This document shows positions 7,986 through 18,400 of a DNA stretch of 64,000 nucleotides, piece by piece. A model generated the notes under the pieces. That model did not search any database. It worked only from the letters and a program-made list of their open reading frames with translations, and was not told the origin of the DNA. Both the position numbers and the translations under genes were made by a program. Location: assembly GCA_015060885.1 (NCBI GenBank), contig SUXO01000001.1:1-64000 (forward strand). The letters run 5' to 3'. Positions within the stretch are counted from its first letter, which is position 1, and every line of letters starts with the position of its first letter. Source of the stretch: Bacteroidales bacterium. GTDB taxonomy: Bacteria; Bacteroidota; Bacteroidia; Bacteroidales; Bacteroidaceae.

Positions 7986-10079
7986 TTACAGCTGTTCTGC
8001 CGGTTTCGACACAAGCTCCTCCCACTTTGCCGAAAGGGAAGGGTCTATTCTTGTAATTATCTTTTCGGCATCCTGACGCTCCTTTGTGGAACTGTTCGAA
8101 TAGATATTCAACAGTTCGTCATTCTTGTACTCGACAAAAAGGCGGGGGAAATAGGCCATTGCACGGTCCTCGTATGCCTTGTTGAGCATTGTAAGGCACT
8201 CCGTGATAACCTTGCGGCCCGCAGTGACATTCTTGTACATTGTGTCGAGCCCCAGACGATGGTATTTGTACATCAGCTTGCGCACAGGTTCCAACGCGCC
8301 GTTCATATAGTCGTCGATAATTGAGTAACGGTTGTTTTCGCTGCTCATCGCACGCCACCCTGCATCGCCCAAAGTCTGGGCATTATTGGCTATGCTCTGC
8401 GCCTTGTTGAGCCACTCGTTACCGCCCAAGTCGCCCATAGTGTCCATATCGAAACCGATTATGAGGTAGGCATAATAGGCAAGGACCGCAGTGAGGTTGT
8501 TGTCGAGATTATCTTCGTTGAACTCCATACGGTCGTATGGCTGATAGGTGAATGTAATGGCTTTGTCTTCGTACTTGAATACCGTTGTACTGTAATTGGA
8601 GCCATATACAGGGCGGGTACCCTGCACAATAAGTGAGGTTGTGAAACTGCCGTCGGGGGAGTATTGGTCGACAACAAAGTTGAAATTGCAGTCGATGCGC
8701 TCATAATCCTCGTATGTATTGGCAGTCCACTTGCGGTCGTTAAGGAACTGGGTTATAGCCTCTTCGAGCACCTTGAATACTTCGGTATTCGCTCCCTGCA
8801 CCTTTGAAGAGTTAAGGCTTACCTTTGCATTGAGTTCCTCGCCCACAGCAAATGTATCGAGCGGAAGAACAAGGATAAGCAGCGCAAGCAACAGTTTCGA
8901 CAGATGGGCAACGATGTCACGCGCCACATCGCGTTTACTCTTCAATGGGTACTCTGCAACGCCCTCCTTGTCTATAATTGTAACCTTGTTGGTATCGTGG
9001 GCAAAACCGGCACCCTTGTCGGCAAGTGAGTTTAGCACAATGAAGTCGAGGTTCTTTTTTGCAAGTTTCTCGCGTGCATTGAGCTCACCGTCGTTTGTTT
9101 CGAGCGCAAAGCCCACAAGGCGTTGCCCGTCCCTTTTAGCCTTGCCAAGCTCGGCTGCAATGTCTTTGTTGGGTTCAAGCTCAATTACCATACCCTCGCC
9201 GGTGCGCTTTATCTTCTTGTCGGCACAGGTGGCAGGGCGATAATCGGCAACGGCGGCACAGAGTATCGCGGCATCGCAGGCAGGGAAGGCCTTTACGGCA
9301 GCATCGTGCATTTGAGCTGCCGACTCCACATCGATGCGCTCCACCGCGCCCGATGGTGTCGGTTGCGACACCGGGCCCGAAACAAGCACAACATCGGCAC
9401 CGCAGGCTGCACACTCGGCAGCAAGGGCGAAGCCCATCTTACCCGACGAATAGTTCCCGATGAAACGTACCGGATCTATCTTTTCATAGGTGGGACCGGC
9501 TGTTATGAGCACTTTTTTCCCTTTCAGCAGCGACTTGCCTAAAAAAAAATCCTTTAAGGCCTGTACTATGTTTTCGGGCTCTTCCATACGCCCTTTGCCC
9601 GACAGGTGGCTTGCAAGCTCGCCCGTTCCGGGCTCAATTATGTGATTGCCGTAGCCTGCCAGCACTTCAAGATTGTGCTGTGTCGATGGGTGGGCAAACA
9701 TATCGAGGTCCATTGCAGGAGCAATGAACACAGGAGCCTTCATTGAGAGGTATGTGGTAACAAGCATATTGTCGGCAATGCCGCCTGCCATCTTGCCTAG
9801 TGTGGAAGCGGTGGCGGGAGCCACTATCATAGCGTCGGCCCACAAGCCAAGTTCCACGTGGCTGTTCCACTCGCCGCTGTTGCTGTTGAAGAAATCGCAA
9901 AGCACCGGACGGCCCGACAGCGTGGAGAGTGTGAGAGGAGTTATGAACTCCTTGCTCGAAGGAGTCATGACAACCTGTACCTGTGCTCCCTCCTTCACCA
10001 ATAGACGAACAAGTATTGCCGCCTTGTAAGCAGCAATACTTCCCGTAATTCCCAAAACTATATTTTTTCCTTTGAGCAT
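7986..10079 (-). CDS. coaBC: CoaBC (phosphopantothenoylcysteine decarboxylase / phosphopantothenate-cysteine ligase) in-frame with a C-terminal DUF4835-like domain
   Basis: MLKGKNIVLGITGSIAAYKAA... and KKVLITAGPTYEKIDPVRFIGNYSSGKMG (CoaBC), then LLLALLILVLPLDTFA and a DUF4835-like C-terminus. Confidence 0.88.
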   Translation of the reverse strand: MLKGKNIVLGITGSIAAYKAAILVRLLVKEGAQVQVVMTPSSKEFITPLTLSTLSGRPVLCDFFNSNSGEWNSHVELGLWADAMIVAPATASTLGKMAGGIADNMLVTTYLSMKAPVFIAPAMDLDMFAHPSTQHNLEVLAGYGNHIIEPGTGELASHLSGKGRMEEPENIVQALKDFFLGKSLLKGKKVLITAGPTYEKIDPVRFIGNYSSGKMGFALAAECAACGADVVLVSGPVSQPTPSGAVERIDVESAAQMHDAAVKAFPACDAAILCAAVADYRPATCADKKIKRTGEGMVIELEPNKDIAAELGKAKRDGQRLVGFALETNDGELNAREKLAKKNLDFIVLNSLADKGAGFAHDTNKVTIIDKEGVAEYPLKSKRDVARDIVAHLSKLLLALLILVLPLDTFAVGEELNAKVSLNSSKVQGANTEVFKVLEEAITQFLNDRKWTANTYEDYERIDCNFNFVVDQYSPDGSFTTSLIVQGTRPVYGSNYSTTVFKYEDKAITFTYQPYDRMEFNEDNLDNNLTAVLAYYAYLIIGFDMDTMGDLGGNEWLNKAQSIANNAQTLGDAGWRAMSSENNRYSIIDDYMNGALEPVRKLMYKYHRLGLDTMYKNVTAGRKVITECLTMLNKAYEDRAMAYFPRLFVEYKNDELLNIYSNSSTKERQDAEKIITRIDPSLSAKWEELVSKPAEQL

Positions 10080-10082
10080 TTT

Positions 10083-10850
10083 CTATTTGTTAAATTCACG
10101 AATCTTTATCCGTGTCAGTGCCTGTTTGGTATTCAAGGGGAAATCCCCGTTCATCATCCAACCGTAATAACCGGGGTCGCGACGCAACACGGCTGCAACG
10201 CTCTCGCCCTTGTACTTGCCGAAGTTGAACACCTCGCAACCGGCATCGTCATACACGAAACGGCCAGCAAAATCGACATTGCGGGTAAACGATGACTCCT
10301 TTGCAAGAGCAGCTACATCGTTCTCCATATCGTCGTAATGGTCGAGCTGTGCTTTCAGCACTTCGTATGTGGCACGGGTATCGGCAAGCGCGCTGTGCGC
10401 ATTGTCGAACTCTGTTCCGCAATAGAATTTATGGGCTGCCGACAAGGTACGGGGCTCGCGTTTGTGGTAGAGCACCTGCACGTCTATCGCGTGGTGACGG
10501 GTGAGGTCTATATCAACCTGCGCACGCAGGAACTCCTCGGCAAGCATCGGAAGGTCGAAACGGTTCGAATTGAAACCGGCAAGGTCGCAACCTTCGAAGT
10601 CGGAAGCAATCTCTTTGGCTACATCCTTGAAGAGGGGACAATCCTTTACATCTTCGTCATATATACCGTGAACAGCCGATGCGCCTTCGGGAATGTGCAT
10701 ACCGGGGTTTATGCGCTTTGTGCACTCCTTTTCGCTGCCGTCGGGGAAAACCTTTATGTAGCAGATTTCCACAATGCGGTCCTTTGAAACATCGACACCG
10801 GTGGTTTCGAGGTCGAAGAATATAAGCGGGTTTTTAAGGTTCAGTTTCAT
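10083..10850 (-). CDS. 3'-5' exonuclease, DnaQ/Pol III epsilon-like
   Basis: LIFFDLETTGVDVSKDRIVEI, HSALADTRATYEVL exonuclease motifs. Confidence 0.88.
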   Translation of the reverse strand: MKLNLKNPLIFFDLETTGVDVSKDRIVEICYIKVFPDGSEKECTKRINPGMHIPEGASAVHGIYDEDVKDCPLFKDVAKEIASDFEGCDLAGFNSNRFDLPMLAEEFLRAQVDIDLTRHHAIDVQVLYHKREPRTLSAAHKFYCGTEFDNAHSALADTRATYEVLKAQLDHYDDMENDVAALAKESSFTRNVDFAGRFVYDDAGCEVFNFGKYKGESVAAVLRRDPGYYGWMMNGDFPLNTKQALTRIKIREFNK

Positions 10851-10856
10851 TTTCTC

Positions 10857-11984
10857 TTATTCGGTAAGCATCATAGGCATCAACAACATAAGAAGCTCCT
10901 GTTTCTCCTCCTGGTCGGCGGGAACTATTACGCCTGCACGTGAAGGATCGGCAAGCTCTATTATTGCATCCTGGCCGGGCATATTGCTCAAAATGTCGAT
11001 GAGGAACGATGCGCGGAAACCGATGTTCATTGATGCACCTTCGTAGTTGCAAGTAATGTTCTCCTCGGCCGATGTCGAGAAGTCGGTATCCTGGGCCGAG
11101 ATGACAATCTTGTTGTTTTCCAGGTGGAGCTTTATGAGGCTTGCCTGCGAAGAGAAGATTGCCACACGACGCAATGCGCTTATGAAGGCCGCGCGGTCAA
11201 CTGTGAGCTTGTGTGGGTTATTCTGGGGGATAACAGAGTTGTAGTTGGGATAACGGCCATCGTAGAGGCGCGAAACCAGCTTGTACTCGCCCAACACGAA
11301 GATTACGAAACGGCCGTCGAACTCAATGCTAACCTCTTCCTGTTCGTCCTTGCCGAGTATGTTTTTGAGCAGTGTGGCAGGCTTCTTGGGAAGGATGAAA
11401 GCCGATTTTTCGGCACCCTCTACCGAGTAGTCGCGGAAACGCACGAGCTTGTGACCGTCGGAAGCAACAAGAGTGATGCACTCGGGTGTGAAGTCGAAGT
11501 ATATACCGCTCATCATACGACGTACATCGTCGTCGGCAGCCGAAGCGAACAAAGAGCGTGAGATACCGCCCGACAGCACCGATGCGCCGGCCGAAATCTT
11601 AACGGCATTCTCGCCCAACACTGCGGGTGCGGGATATTCGTCGCCATTGTGGGCCACAAGGCTGTACTTACCGTTGAGGTAATATATTGTAACTTCGAGA
11701 GTATCCTTGTTGACCTCGAAACGCACGGGCTGTTCCGAAATCTCCTTCAAGGAGTCGATAAGGATTTTTGCCGATATGGCAAATGTGAAATCCTCGGAAC
11801 ACTCCACCACTTCGAACGAAGTGTTGAATGTGTTGTCGGGGTCCGATGCTGTCAATGTAAGTGTATTGCCTTGCAGCTCAAACAAAATACAATCCAGGAT
11901 ATACACGGGATTCTTTGAGTTCAGAACACGGCTGATTACCTGCAAGCGTGAAGACAATTGAGAACTTGATACTGTAAAATTCAT
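10857..11984 (-). CDS. dnaN: DNA polymerase III beta subunit (sliding clamp)
   Basis: MNFTVSSSQLSSRLQVISRVLNSKNPVYIL ... C-terminal LMLLMPMMLTE. Confidence 0.95.
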   Translation of the reverse strand: MNFTVSSSQLSSRLQVISRVLNSKNPVYILDCILFELQGNTLTLTASDPDNTFNTSFEVVECSEDFTFAISAKILIDSLKEISEQPVRFEVNKDTLEVTIYYLNGKYSLVAHNGDEYPAPAVLGENAVKISAGASVLSGGISRSLFASAADDDVRRMMSGIYFDFTPECITLVASDGHKLVRFRDYSVEGAEKSAFILPKKPATLLKNILGKDEQEEVSIEFDGRFVIFVLGEYKLVSRLYDGRYPNYNSVIPQNNPHKLTVDRAAFISALRRVAIFSSQASLIKLHLENNKIVISAQDTDFSTSAEENITCNYEGASMNIGFRASFLIDILSNMPGQDAIIELADPSRAGVIVPADQEEKQELLMLLMPMMLTE

Positions 11985-12145
11985 AATATATAGCGTTTAT
12001 TTATTAACAAAAACAATATGCGCTCGCGCGCAACGCGTAACTCTTACAAAGATAAAACTAAATATAATATAGCCTGCAAAATATTGGAAAAAAATTGCTT
12101 TTCGAGCAGAAATTAACTACTTTCGCAAAGTATTTGAAAAGTATT

Positions 12146-12517
12146 ATGGAAATAACAGGAAAAATTATTGCAGTATTGCCCGAGAGAGGCGGTACATCGA
12201 AAACAGGTAACGAGTGGAAGATGCAGGAGTACGTTATAGAGACACACGAGCAGTACCCCAAGAAGGTATGTTTCAACGTATTCGGCGCCGACAAGATAGC
12301 ACAGTTCAACATTCAGGCAGGTGACGAGCTTACAGTGTCGTTCGACATAAATGCCCGTGAGTATAACGGCCGCTGGTACAACGACATACGCGCGTGGCGT
12401 GTAGAGCGTGGCACTGCACCCGCAGAGGCTCCCGCCAACATTCCCGCGATTGACGCTCCCAAAGCCAAAATGGAGGATTTCAGCAACGACAACAACCCCG
12501 ACGACCTCCCCTTCTGA
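12146..12517 (+). CDS. DUF3127 / SSB-like protein
   Basis: MEITGKIIAVLPERGGTSKTGNEWKMQEYVIETHEQYPKKV...; acidic C-terminal DDLPF tip; start moved from 12095 to 12146. Confidence 0.85.
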   Translation: MEITGKIIAVLPERGGTSKTGNEWKMQEYVIETHEQYPKKVCFNVFGADKIAQFNIQAGDELTVSFDINAREYNGRWYNDIRAWRVERGTAPAEAPANIPAIDAPKAKMEDFSNDNNPDDLPF

Positions 12518-12535
12518 TAAAAGATATCAAGAATT

Positions 12536-12577
12536 AAAGCAGCCGACTTGCACTAAAAAGTACAAGTCGGCTGCTTT
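12536..12577. terminator. terminator AAAGCAGCCGACTTG...CAAGTCGGCTGCTTT
   Basis: 15-bp perfect outer stem just after the DUF3127 gene. Confidence 0.85.
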
Positions 12578-12591
12578 ATTATACATTAACA

Positions 12592-12672
12592 AACTTTAAC
12601 AACGGCGACTATACCAAGAGCAACCGTGGTGACAGCTTCAACGGCCACACGGTGCACCCTGTTTGCCCGTAA
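12592..12672 (+). pseudogene. orphan DGR TR/VR-like (FISUMP C-terminal) fragment
   Basis: AAC TTT AAC AAC GGC GAC TAT ... TTC AAC GGC CAC ACG GTG CAC CCT GTT TGC CCG TAA = NFNNGDYTKSNRGDSFNGHTVHPVCP*; matches the 3' part of the TR (NGHTVRPV) and the VR2 end (PVCP*). Confidence 0.75.
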
Positions 12673-12687
12673 GTACTCAATACACAA

Positions 12688-12731
12688 ATACAAAGAAACA
12701 GCTGCCAGGTTTGGCAGCTGTTTCTTTGTAT
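12688..12731. terminator. bidirectional terminator, 20-bp perfect stem
   Basis: ATACAAAGAAACAGCTGCCA-GGTT-TGGCAGCTGTTTCTTTGTAT. Confidence 0.9.
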
Positions 12732-12745
12732 AACGACATCACTTG

Positions 12746-14671
12746 TTACGAATTCATACTCATAAGGAACTCGCCATTGTCCTTTGTCTTTTCCAGGCGG
12801 TCCTTAACAAATTCCATAGCCTCCATAGGTGTCATATCGGCAAGATACTTGCGAAGAATCCACATACGGTCAAGAGTCTGTTTGTCGAGCAAGAGGTCGT
12901 CGCGACGGGTGCTCGAAGCAATGATGTTCACTGCGGGGAATATTCGCTTGTTGCTCAATGTGCGGTCGAGCTGGAGCTCCATATTACCGGTACCCTTGAA
13001 CTCTTCGAAGATAACCTCGTCCATCTTGGAACCTGTGTCGATGAGGGCTGTTGCTATAATGGTGAGCGAACCGCCATTTTCTATGTTACGGGCTGCACCG
13101 AAGAAACGTTTGGGCTTGTGCAGAGCGTTGGCATCGACACCACCCGACAACACTTTGCCCGATGCGGGAGAAACCGTGTTATAGGCGCGTGCAAGGCGGG
13201 TTATTGAGTCGAGGAAGATTACTACATCGTGACCGCACTCAACCATACGTTTTGCGCGTTCAAGCACAATTCCTGCAATTTTCACGTGACGCTCTGCGGG
13301 CTCGTCAAAGGTAGATGCAATGACCTCGGCATTCACACTGCGGGCCATATCGGTAACCTCTTCGGGACGCTCGTCAATGAGCAGCATAATCATATATGCT
13401 TCGGGGTGGTTGGCCGCAATGGCATTGGCAATGTCTTTGAGCAGCATTGTCTTACCAGTCTTAGGCTGTGCCACAATGAGCGCACGCTGTCCCTTGCCTA
13501 TGGGTGAGAAGAGGTCGACCACACGCGCCGACATATTGTCGTAGTTGCCCGCACAAAGGGTGAACTTCTCTTCGGGGAAGAGGGGCACCAGGTTGTCGAA
13601 CGATACGCGGTCGCGCACAAGTTCGGGGGCAAGGCCGTTTATCTTGTTGACCTTTACAAGCGGGAAATATTTCTCGCCGGCACTTGCGGGGCGTATGATA
13701 CCCTCGACAACGTCACCGGTTTTAAGGCCGTAGAGCTTTATCTGCGACTGCGACACATAGACATCGTCGGGCGAAGAGAGGTAGTTGTAGTCGGAAGAAC
13801 GCAGGAAACCATAGTTGTCGGGCATTGTTTCGAGAACACCCTCAACGCGCAATACGTCGGCAAAGTCATACTGGGGCTGCGGCTGCTGACGCTCCTGCTG
13901 CTCGCCCTGTTCCTGACGGCCTTTGTCGCCGCGCTGCTGACGCTGGCGTTTGTCGCCCTTTTGAGGCTGCTCCTGACGGCTCTTGTCGAATTTCTCAACA
14001 AGTTCTGCGGGAACCTCCTTGTTTTCCACAGGGAGCTCTTCTATGGGTACAAAAGCCTCTTCTACCGCAACGGCAGGCTGCGCAGCATCGGTTGCTGCCT
14101 CGGCGGGCTGCTCATCGGCCTGTTTTTTAGGCTTGCGGCCGCGCTTTTTGGGGGCGGGCTCGGCCTGTGCCTCTTCGACAACGGGTTCCGCAGCCTGTGT
14201 CGTTTCTGCTGCCGCCTCAACGGGCTGCTCTTCGGCCTGTTTTTTGGGCTTGCGGCCACGTTTCTTGGGAGCGGGCTCGGCAGCGGGTTCTTCAACTGCG
14301 GGTGCTGCGACGGGCTCAGCAACAACTGCTGCAACAGGTTCTGTTACAGGCTCCAATAGTTTTTCCTGTTGTTTGTTCTTTTTGGGTTCGTCGGTGTCGA
14401 GCTTGACAGCCTTGTCGCCTGTGGCGGTATAGACCTTGCTGGTTGCATCGGTATGTATTCTGTTACGGCGATGCTCACGACGATGCATTCTTGTCTCCTC
14501 CTTTACCACAGCCGGAGCACCCGACTGGCTGTTCTGCACAGCCTGGCCATCGAGGATACGATAGATTACCGAGTCGCGGTCGAGTGACTTTACACCTTTG
14601 ATACCCAACTCTTGGGCAATGGATTGCAGCTCGGCAATCTCCTTGCTTCTTAATTGTTCTATATGATACAT
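12746..14671 (-). CDS. rho: transcription termination factor Rho with long N-terminal low-complexity insertion
   Basis: [56 protein letters not shown]-terminal [14 protein letters not shown] repeats. Confidence 0.95.
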   Translation of the reverse strand: MYHIEQLRSKEIAELQSIAQELGIKGVKSLDRDSVIYRILDGQAVQNSQSGAPAVVKEETRMHRREHRRNRIHTDATSKVYTATGDKAVKLDTDEPKKNKQQEKLLEPVTEPVAAVVAEPVAAPAVEEPAAEPAPKKRGRKPKKQAEEQPVEAAAETTQAAEPVVEEAQAEPAPKKRGRKPKKQADEQPAEAATDAAQPAVAVEEAFVPIEELPVENKEVPAELVEKFDKSRQEQPQKGDKRQRQQRGDKGRQEQGEQQERQQPQPQYDFADVLRVEGVLETMPDNYGFLRSSDYNYLSSPDDVYVSQSQIKLYGLKTGDVVEGIIRPASAGEKYFPLVKVNKINGLAPELVRDRVSFDNLVPLFPEEKFTLCAGNYDNMSARVVDLFSPIGKGQRALIVAQPKTGKTMLLKDIANAIAANHPEAYMIMLLIDERPEEVTDMARSVNAEVIASTFDEPAERHVKIAGIVLERAKRMVECGHDVVIFLDSITRLARAYNTVSPASGKVLSGGVDANALHKPKRFFGAARNIENGGSLTIIATALIDTGSKMDEVIFEEFKGTGNMELQLDRTLSNKRIFPAVNIIASSTRRDDLLLDKQTLDRMWILRKYLADMTPMEAMEFVKDRLEKTKDNGEFLMSMNS

Positions 14672-14882
14672 AAATTATACGAATGGTTTTAACCCTGCAA
14701 GCCGGTTAATTCCATATGTGTGAAAATAAAAATTGTTGATTCTTTTCGTTGAATTGAGCGCTTGCCATGAGATGCGCTTCATTTTTACAATGCAAATATA
14801 AGGCATTTTGTTCGAATACAATGCAGTTTTTATGGGCAATTTTACATATTTTATCAAAATAAACGCATTTATTGGCCATAAC

Positions 14883-14924
14883 ACAACATCCGGCTACGCC
14901 CAAACAGGCATAACCGGATGTTGT
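14883..14924. terminator. terminator-like hairpin ACAACATCCGG...CCGGATGTTGT
   Basis: Perfect 11-bp outer stem between the rho and 14953-15462 genes. Confidence 0.7.
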
Positions 14925-14952
14925 ATTGCATAAAATTGCATTTAAGCGGGCT

Positions 14953-15462
14953 TTATTCCTCGGAATCTACGGGAGAGAGTGCATTGTCCTTTATATCGGC
15001 GGGAACCTCGCTTACACGCACAAATATCTGCACATCGGTTGCATCGCCGTCGACTGTAAGTATCATTGCATTGGCATAAAGAGAAACTATGTAGTCATTG
15101 TTCCAATTGCCGCTTGAATGGTTGTACTTGCCTTTCAGGATAGCTCCTTTGTAGTAGTCGCTTTCGAGCGAGAATGTTCCTGTAACAAGGCGGGGATACA
15201 TACTGCCGTAGTTCTCGTATATATTGAACTTGCGGTCGCGACGAATAAGTTCAAGATATACTTCGGGAGTATATTGGTCGCTGCCGCTCCAACGCTGCAA
15301 TTTCCACACTCCTGCGATGTTGTTGGGGGTAACCTCTACGGGAACGGACATATCGACACCCGGAATCGTTACCACGGGAAGCATTGCTTCGTCATCGTCG
15401 GAACAGCCCTGGAAGGGAATAACCAACAAGGCAAGCATCATCAGTTTTAAAATACTCTTCAT
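14953..15462 (-). CDS. lipocalin-like lipoprotein
   Basis: Lipobox-like MKSILKLMMLALLVIPFQGCSDDDE; IAGVWKLQRWSG. Confidence 0.65.
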   Translation of the reverse strand: MKSILKLMMLALLVIPFQGCSDDDEAMLPVVTIPGVDMSVPVEVTPNNIAGVWKLQRWSGSDQYTPEVYLELIRRDRKFNIYENYGSMYPRLVTGTFSLESDYYKGAILKGKYNHSSGNWNNDYIVSLYANAMILTVDGDATDVQIFVRVSEVPADIKDNALSPVDSEE

Positions 15463-15483
15463 TTCTTTATATATTTTTTGTTA

Positions 15484-16266
15484 TTACTCTATTGTTGCTT
15501 TTATGGTGCGCGAGGAGGGAGCTCCTTCAACCCCGTTTACAATAACCGAAAAAGAGACCGTGCCTGTTGTATCCTTCGGCAACAGTTCGGGATTTATCGA
15601 AATGACTATATCTCCCTCGTCACCCGGTTGCAACACCTGCGGCTCGGTTGCAAATGTGGCATATTGCGGCAACAGGTCGGCCGACAGCCTTAAAGGCTTA
15701 ACACCCACATTGGCACAAGATATGCGCGATACCTTGCGACCGTTCTTGAAGGTTGTCTGCTTGCGTTTCAGCTTCAAGTCTCCCATCGAATAGGGCAAAT
15801 GGCTCCACTCGTCATCATCGATGACATTGCCTCGCAATGTGAGCTTGGCAACAGGCCTGCGGCCTGTTGAGGCGGTGTACACAAACGCGCCTGTATCGAC
15901 CGTGCCGTAACGCCCTTTGGGATTATACCTCACTGCAATCTCGGAGGATGCGCCGGGCGCAATAGGTTCTTTGCTGAATTCGGCAGCCGTACAACCGCAA
16001 TGGGTGGTTACCCTGGTTATTGTCACTGCGGTGTCACACACATTCCTGAACGGGAATGTCACCACGCGGACGGTATCGCTCTCGTGGAGTGTACCCATAT
16101 CCACTGTTGTCTTTTCAAAAAGGAGAACCTTGCCACGATGCAAAGAGGGGTTCAGAATGCTATCGATACCTGCACGTGTGGGGTATTTCTGCACCATCTG
16201 CGCGTTTACAGAGATTGAGCAGAGGAACAGCAAGGCTGCTATGTATGATAGTACTCCTTTTCTCAT
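15484..16266 (-). CDS. DUF1573 domain-containing protein
   Basis: FPFRNVCDTAVTITRVTTHCGCTAAEFSKEPIAPG signature. Confidence 0.8.
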   Translation of the reverse strand: MRKGVLSYIAALLFLCSISVNAQMVQKYPTRAGIDSILNPSLHRGKVLLFEKTTVDMGTLHESDTVRVVTFPFRNVCDTAVTITRVTTHCGCTAAEFSKEPIAPGASSEIAVRYNPKGRYGTVDTGAFVYTASTGRRPVAKLTLRGNVIDDDEWSHLPYSMGDLKLKRKQTTFKNGRKVSRISCANVGVKPLRLSADLLPQYATFATEPQVLQPGDEGDIVISINPELLPKDTTGTVSFSVIVNGVEGAPSSRTIKATIE

Positions 16267-16278
16267 AGCCTGACTTTT

Positions 16279-18360
16279 TTACATCCAACCGTTATTGTTT
16301 GCGCTGTTGCGTACTGTTATTGTCACAACGTGCTCAACACCATCGACCGTAACAGTCATAGTGGTAATGCCTGTTGCAACACCGGTAACGGTAAGTTTTG
16401 TCCCGCTTACTGTGGCTGTTGCGACTGCCTCGTCGGCCACCGCGCAAGTGTAGGCCTTGTTCTCGCCATCGATGAAATAACGGGCAAGGTCGATGATTTG
16501 CTTCTTTTCGGGAGCGAGGTATAAGTCGGGCAATTTCATATCGTGCCCTGCACCCTCAATGGCATTGAGCAATGCTGCGGCATTGACCAGCTTGCCCATC
16601 TTGCCTTTATATTTATCCAGGTTCACAGAAACAAGGTTCGATGTAACTGTATGATTTCTAAAATACCTCTTTGAGCCTACGAAGTAGGAATCAATATCGT
16701 CTGAGTTTTCTTTCAGCAAAGAGACGAACTCGGCCTGTGTAAAGTGACGGCGTAATTGCGCTGCATAAGAAAGGCCAAGTGCAACAACTCCCGAAACGTG
16801 AGGACAAGCCATTGATGTACCCTCGTAGAATGCGTATGTATCCTTACCCTCAAAAACCAATGTAGAGAAAATCATACCTCCATTATCGACAGCCGAACCG
16901 GGAGTTCCGTAGTAGTCGCCATCGCCACCGGGAGCAGCGATGTCATTGCCGGGACCGTAGTTGGTGTACGATGCGGGGGTGTAATCGGCAGCCACAGAGG
17001 TTACCGCAATGCACTTTGAATAGGCACCGGGGAAAGAGGCTGCTGCCGCATATTCGTTACCCGAAGCATATACAACAACACCGCCGTCTATTACGCCATT
17101 GGGCGAGCCTGCATTGGCAATGAAGTAGTCGATAGCCTCCTTCTCCAAAGGATACATTGCAGCCCACTCCTCCTCGGTCGCAGGGCCGGGAGGGTAATCG
17201 ATGGGGTTAACCTCGGATGAAAGGTATCCCCAGCTGCACTGCATAACAACAGCTCCATTATCGGCGGCATATTTCATAGCCTTTGCCTCGTTCACAAGTG
17301 AAGACTGGTATTGATCGTCAAAGAGCTGGCAACTCATAATCCTTACACCCGGCTGGCCGGCAGCAGCATCGCCACCTGCAATACCACAGCCTCCTATTCC
17401 GTTGTTGTTCACAGCAGCAATGGTACCCGCAACGTGTGTTCCGTGGCCTGTACCATACGAACCTGTAACCGAAATATATGGACGGTTGGTTGCGAAGTTA
17501 TATCCATAACGGTCGCCATTGTAACCATTTCCATCGGCATCCTCGTCGGAACAATAGACCTCACTCTCGTTCACCCACATATTATCTCTCAAATCCTCGT
17601 GGTTCCACATAACACCTTCGTCGAGCACAGCAACAATGATAGAGGGGTCGCCTGTACACTTTTCCCAAGCATTTTCGCATCCCACATCACAACCTGCAAC
17701 AACCTTTTCGGTATCCATAATACCCAATGTGCGGTCGCTGTTCTCTATCTCTATGCCCGACATTTCGCCACCGTCCTTATAATCGTAAAGGAGACCACGG
17801 TTAATGTAACTCCACTGCAAGGGAAGCCCAGGGTCGTTGAACTTGAATTCATTGGCAGAGCGTGTAACGGCATTCACTACATTGATTGCGGCAGCGGCGG
17901 TGCGGCGGTTGTCGATACGGTATATCTTGCGGTTACACTGCACTTTTGATACCTCGCCAAGCTTTGATATGCGCTCCAAGGCCTCTTTCATATCGACATT
18001 CTTGTCGAACGATACCCTGTACCACAGGTGCATTCCGGCCTTGCGTGTACGTTCCTCGTTTCTTTTGTCAACGGGGAAGATGCGCTCGAACTTATACGCT
18101 TTGAGGATATCCAGGACTTCGTCGGTCGAAGGTATTCCCGAACGTGTTGCCACACCTGCGCGGGTAACGGCAATCTCGTCGAGGCATTCGCTCATTTCAG
18201 GGCGGAACTTTACAAGCAGTTCACCCTCGACATAATCATCGTAAGCATCTATTATTGCTTTGTTGTCCAGGCTCGCCGCATTGTCGGCAATGTCATTATC
18301 GGAACAGGAAGTTGCAAAAAGAACCGCCAAAAGCAATATATACAGAAATCTATTTTTCAT
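16279..18360 (-). CDS. S8 subtilisin-family serine peptidase (lipoprotein)
   Basis: Start moved to MKNRFLYILLLAVLFATSC; VAVLDEGV, GHGTHVAGTIAA, GTSMACPHVSGVVAL catalytic motifs. Confidence 0.92.
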   Translation of the reverse strand: MKNRFLYILLLAVLFATSCSDNDIADNAASLDNKAIIDAYDDYVEGELLVKFRPEMSECLDEIAVTRAGVATRSGIPSTDEVLDILKAYKFERIFPVDKRNEERTRKAGMHLWYRVSFDKNVDMKEALERISKLGEVSKVQCNRKIYRIDNRRTAAAAINVVNAVTRSANEFKFNDPGLPLQWSYINRGLLYDYKDGGEMSGIEIENSDRTLGIMDTEKVVAGCDVGCENAWEKCTGDPSIIVAVLDEGVMWNHEDLRDNMWVNESEVYCSDEDADGNGYNGDRYGYNFATNRPYISVTGSYGTGHGTHVAGTIAAVNNNGIGGCGIAGGDAAAGQPGVRIMSCQLFDDQYQSSLVNEAKAMKYAADNGAVVMQCSWGYLSSEVNPIDYPPGPATEEEWAAMYPLEKEAIDYFIANAGSPNGVIDGGVVVYASGNEYAAAASFPGAYSKCIAVTSVAADYTPASYTNYGPGNDIAAPGGDGDYYGTPGSAVDNGGMIFSTLVFEGKDTYAFYEGTSMACPHVSGVVALGLSYAAQLRRHFTQAEFVSLLKENSDDIDSYFVGSKRYFRNHTVTSNLVSVNLDKYKGKMGKLVNAAALLNAIEGAGHDMKLPDLYLAPEKKQIIDLARYFIDGENKAYTCAVADEAVATATVSGTKLTVTGVATGITTMTVTVDGVEHVVTITVRNSANNNGWM

Positions 18361-18400
18361 ATTCACTTTAAATCTTTTTAATGTTACCTCTTTTTGATTA

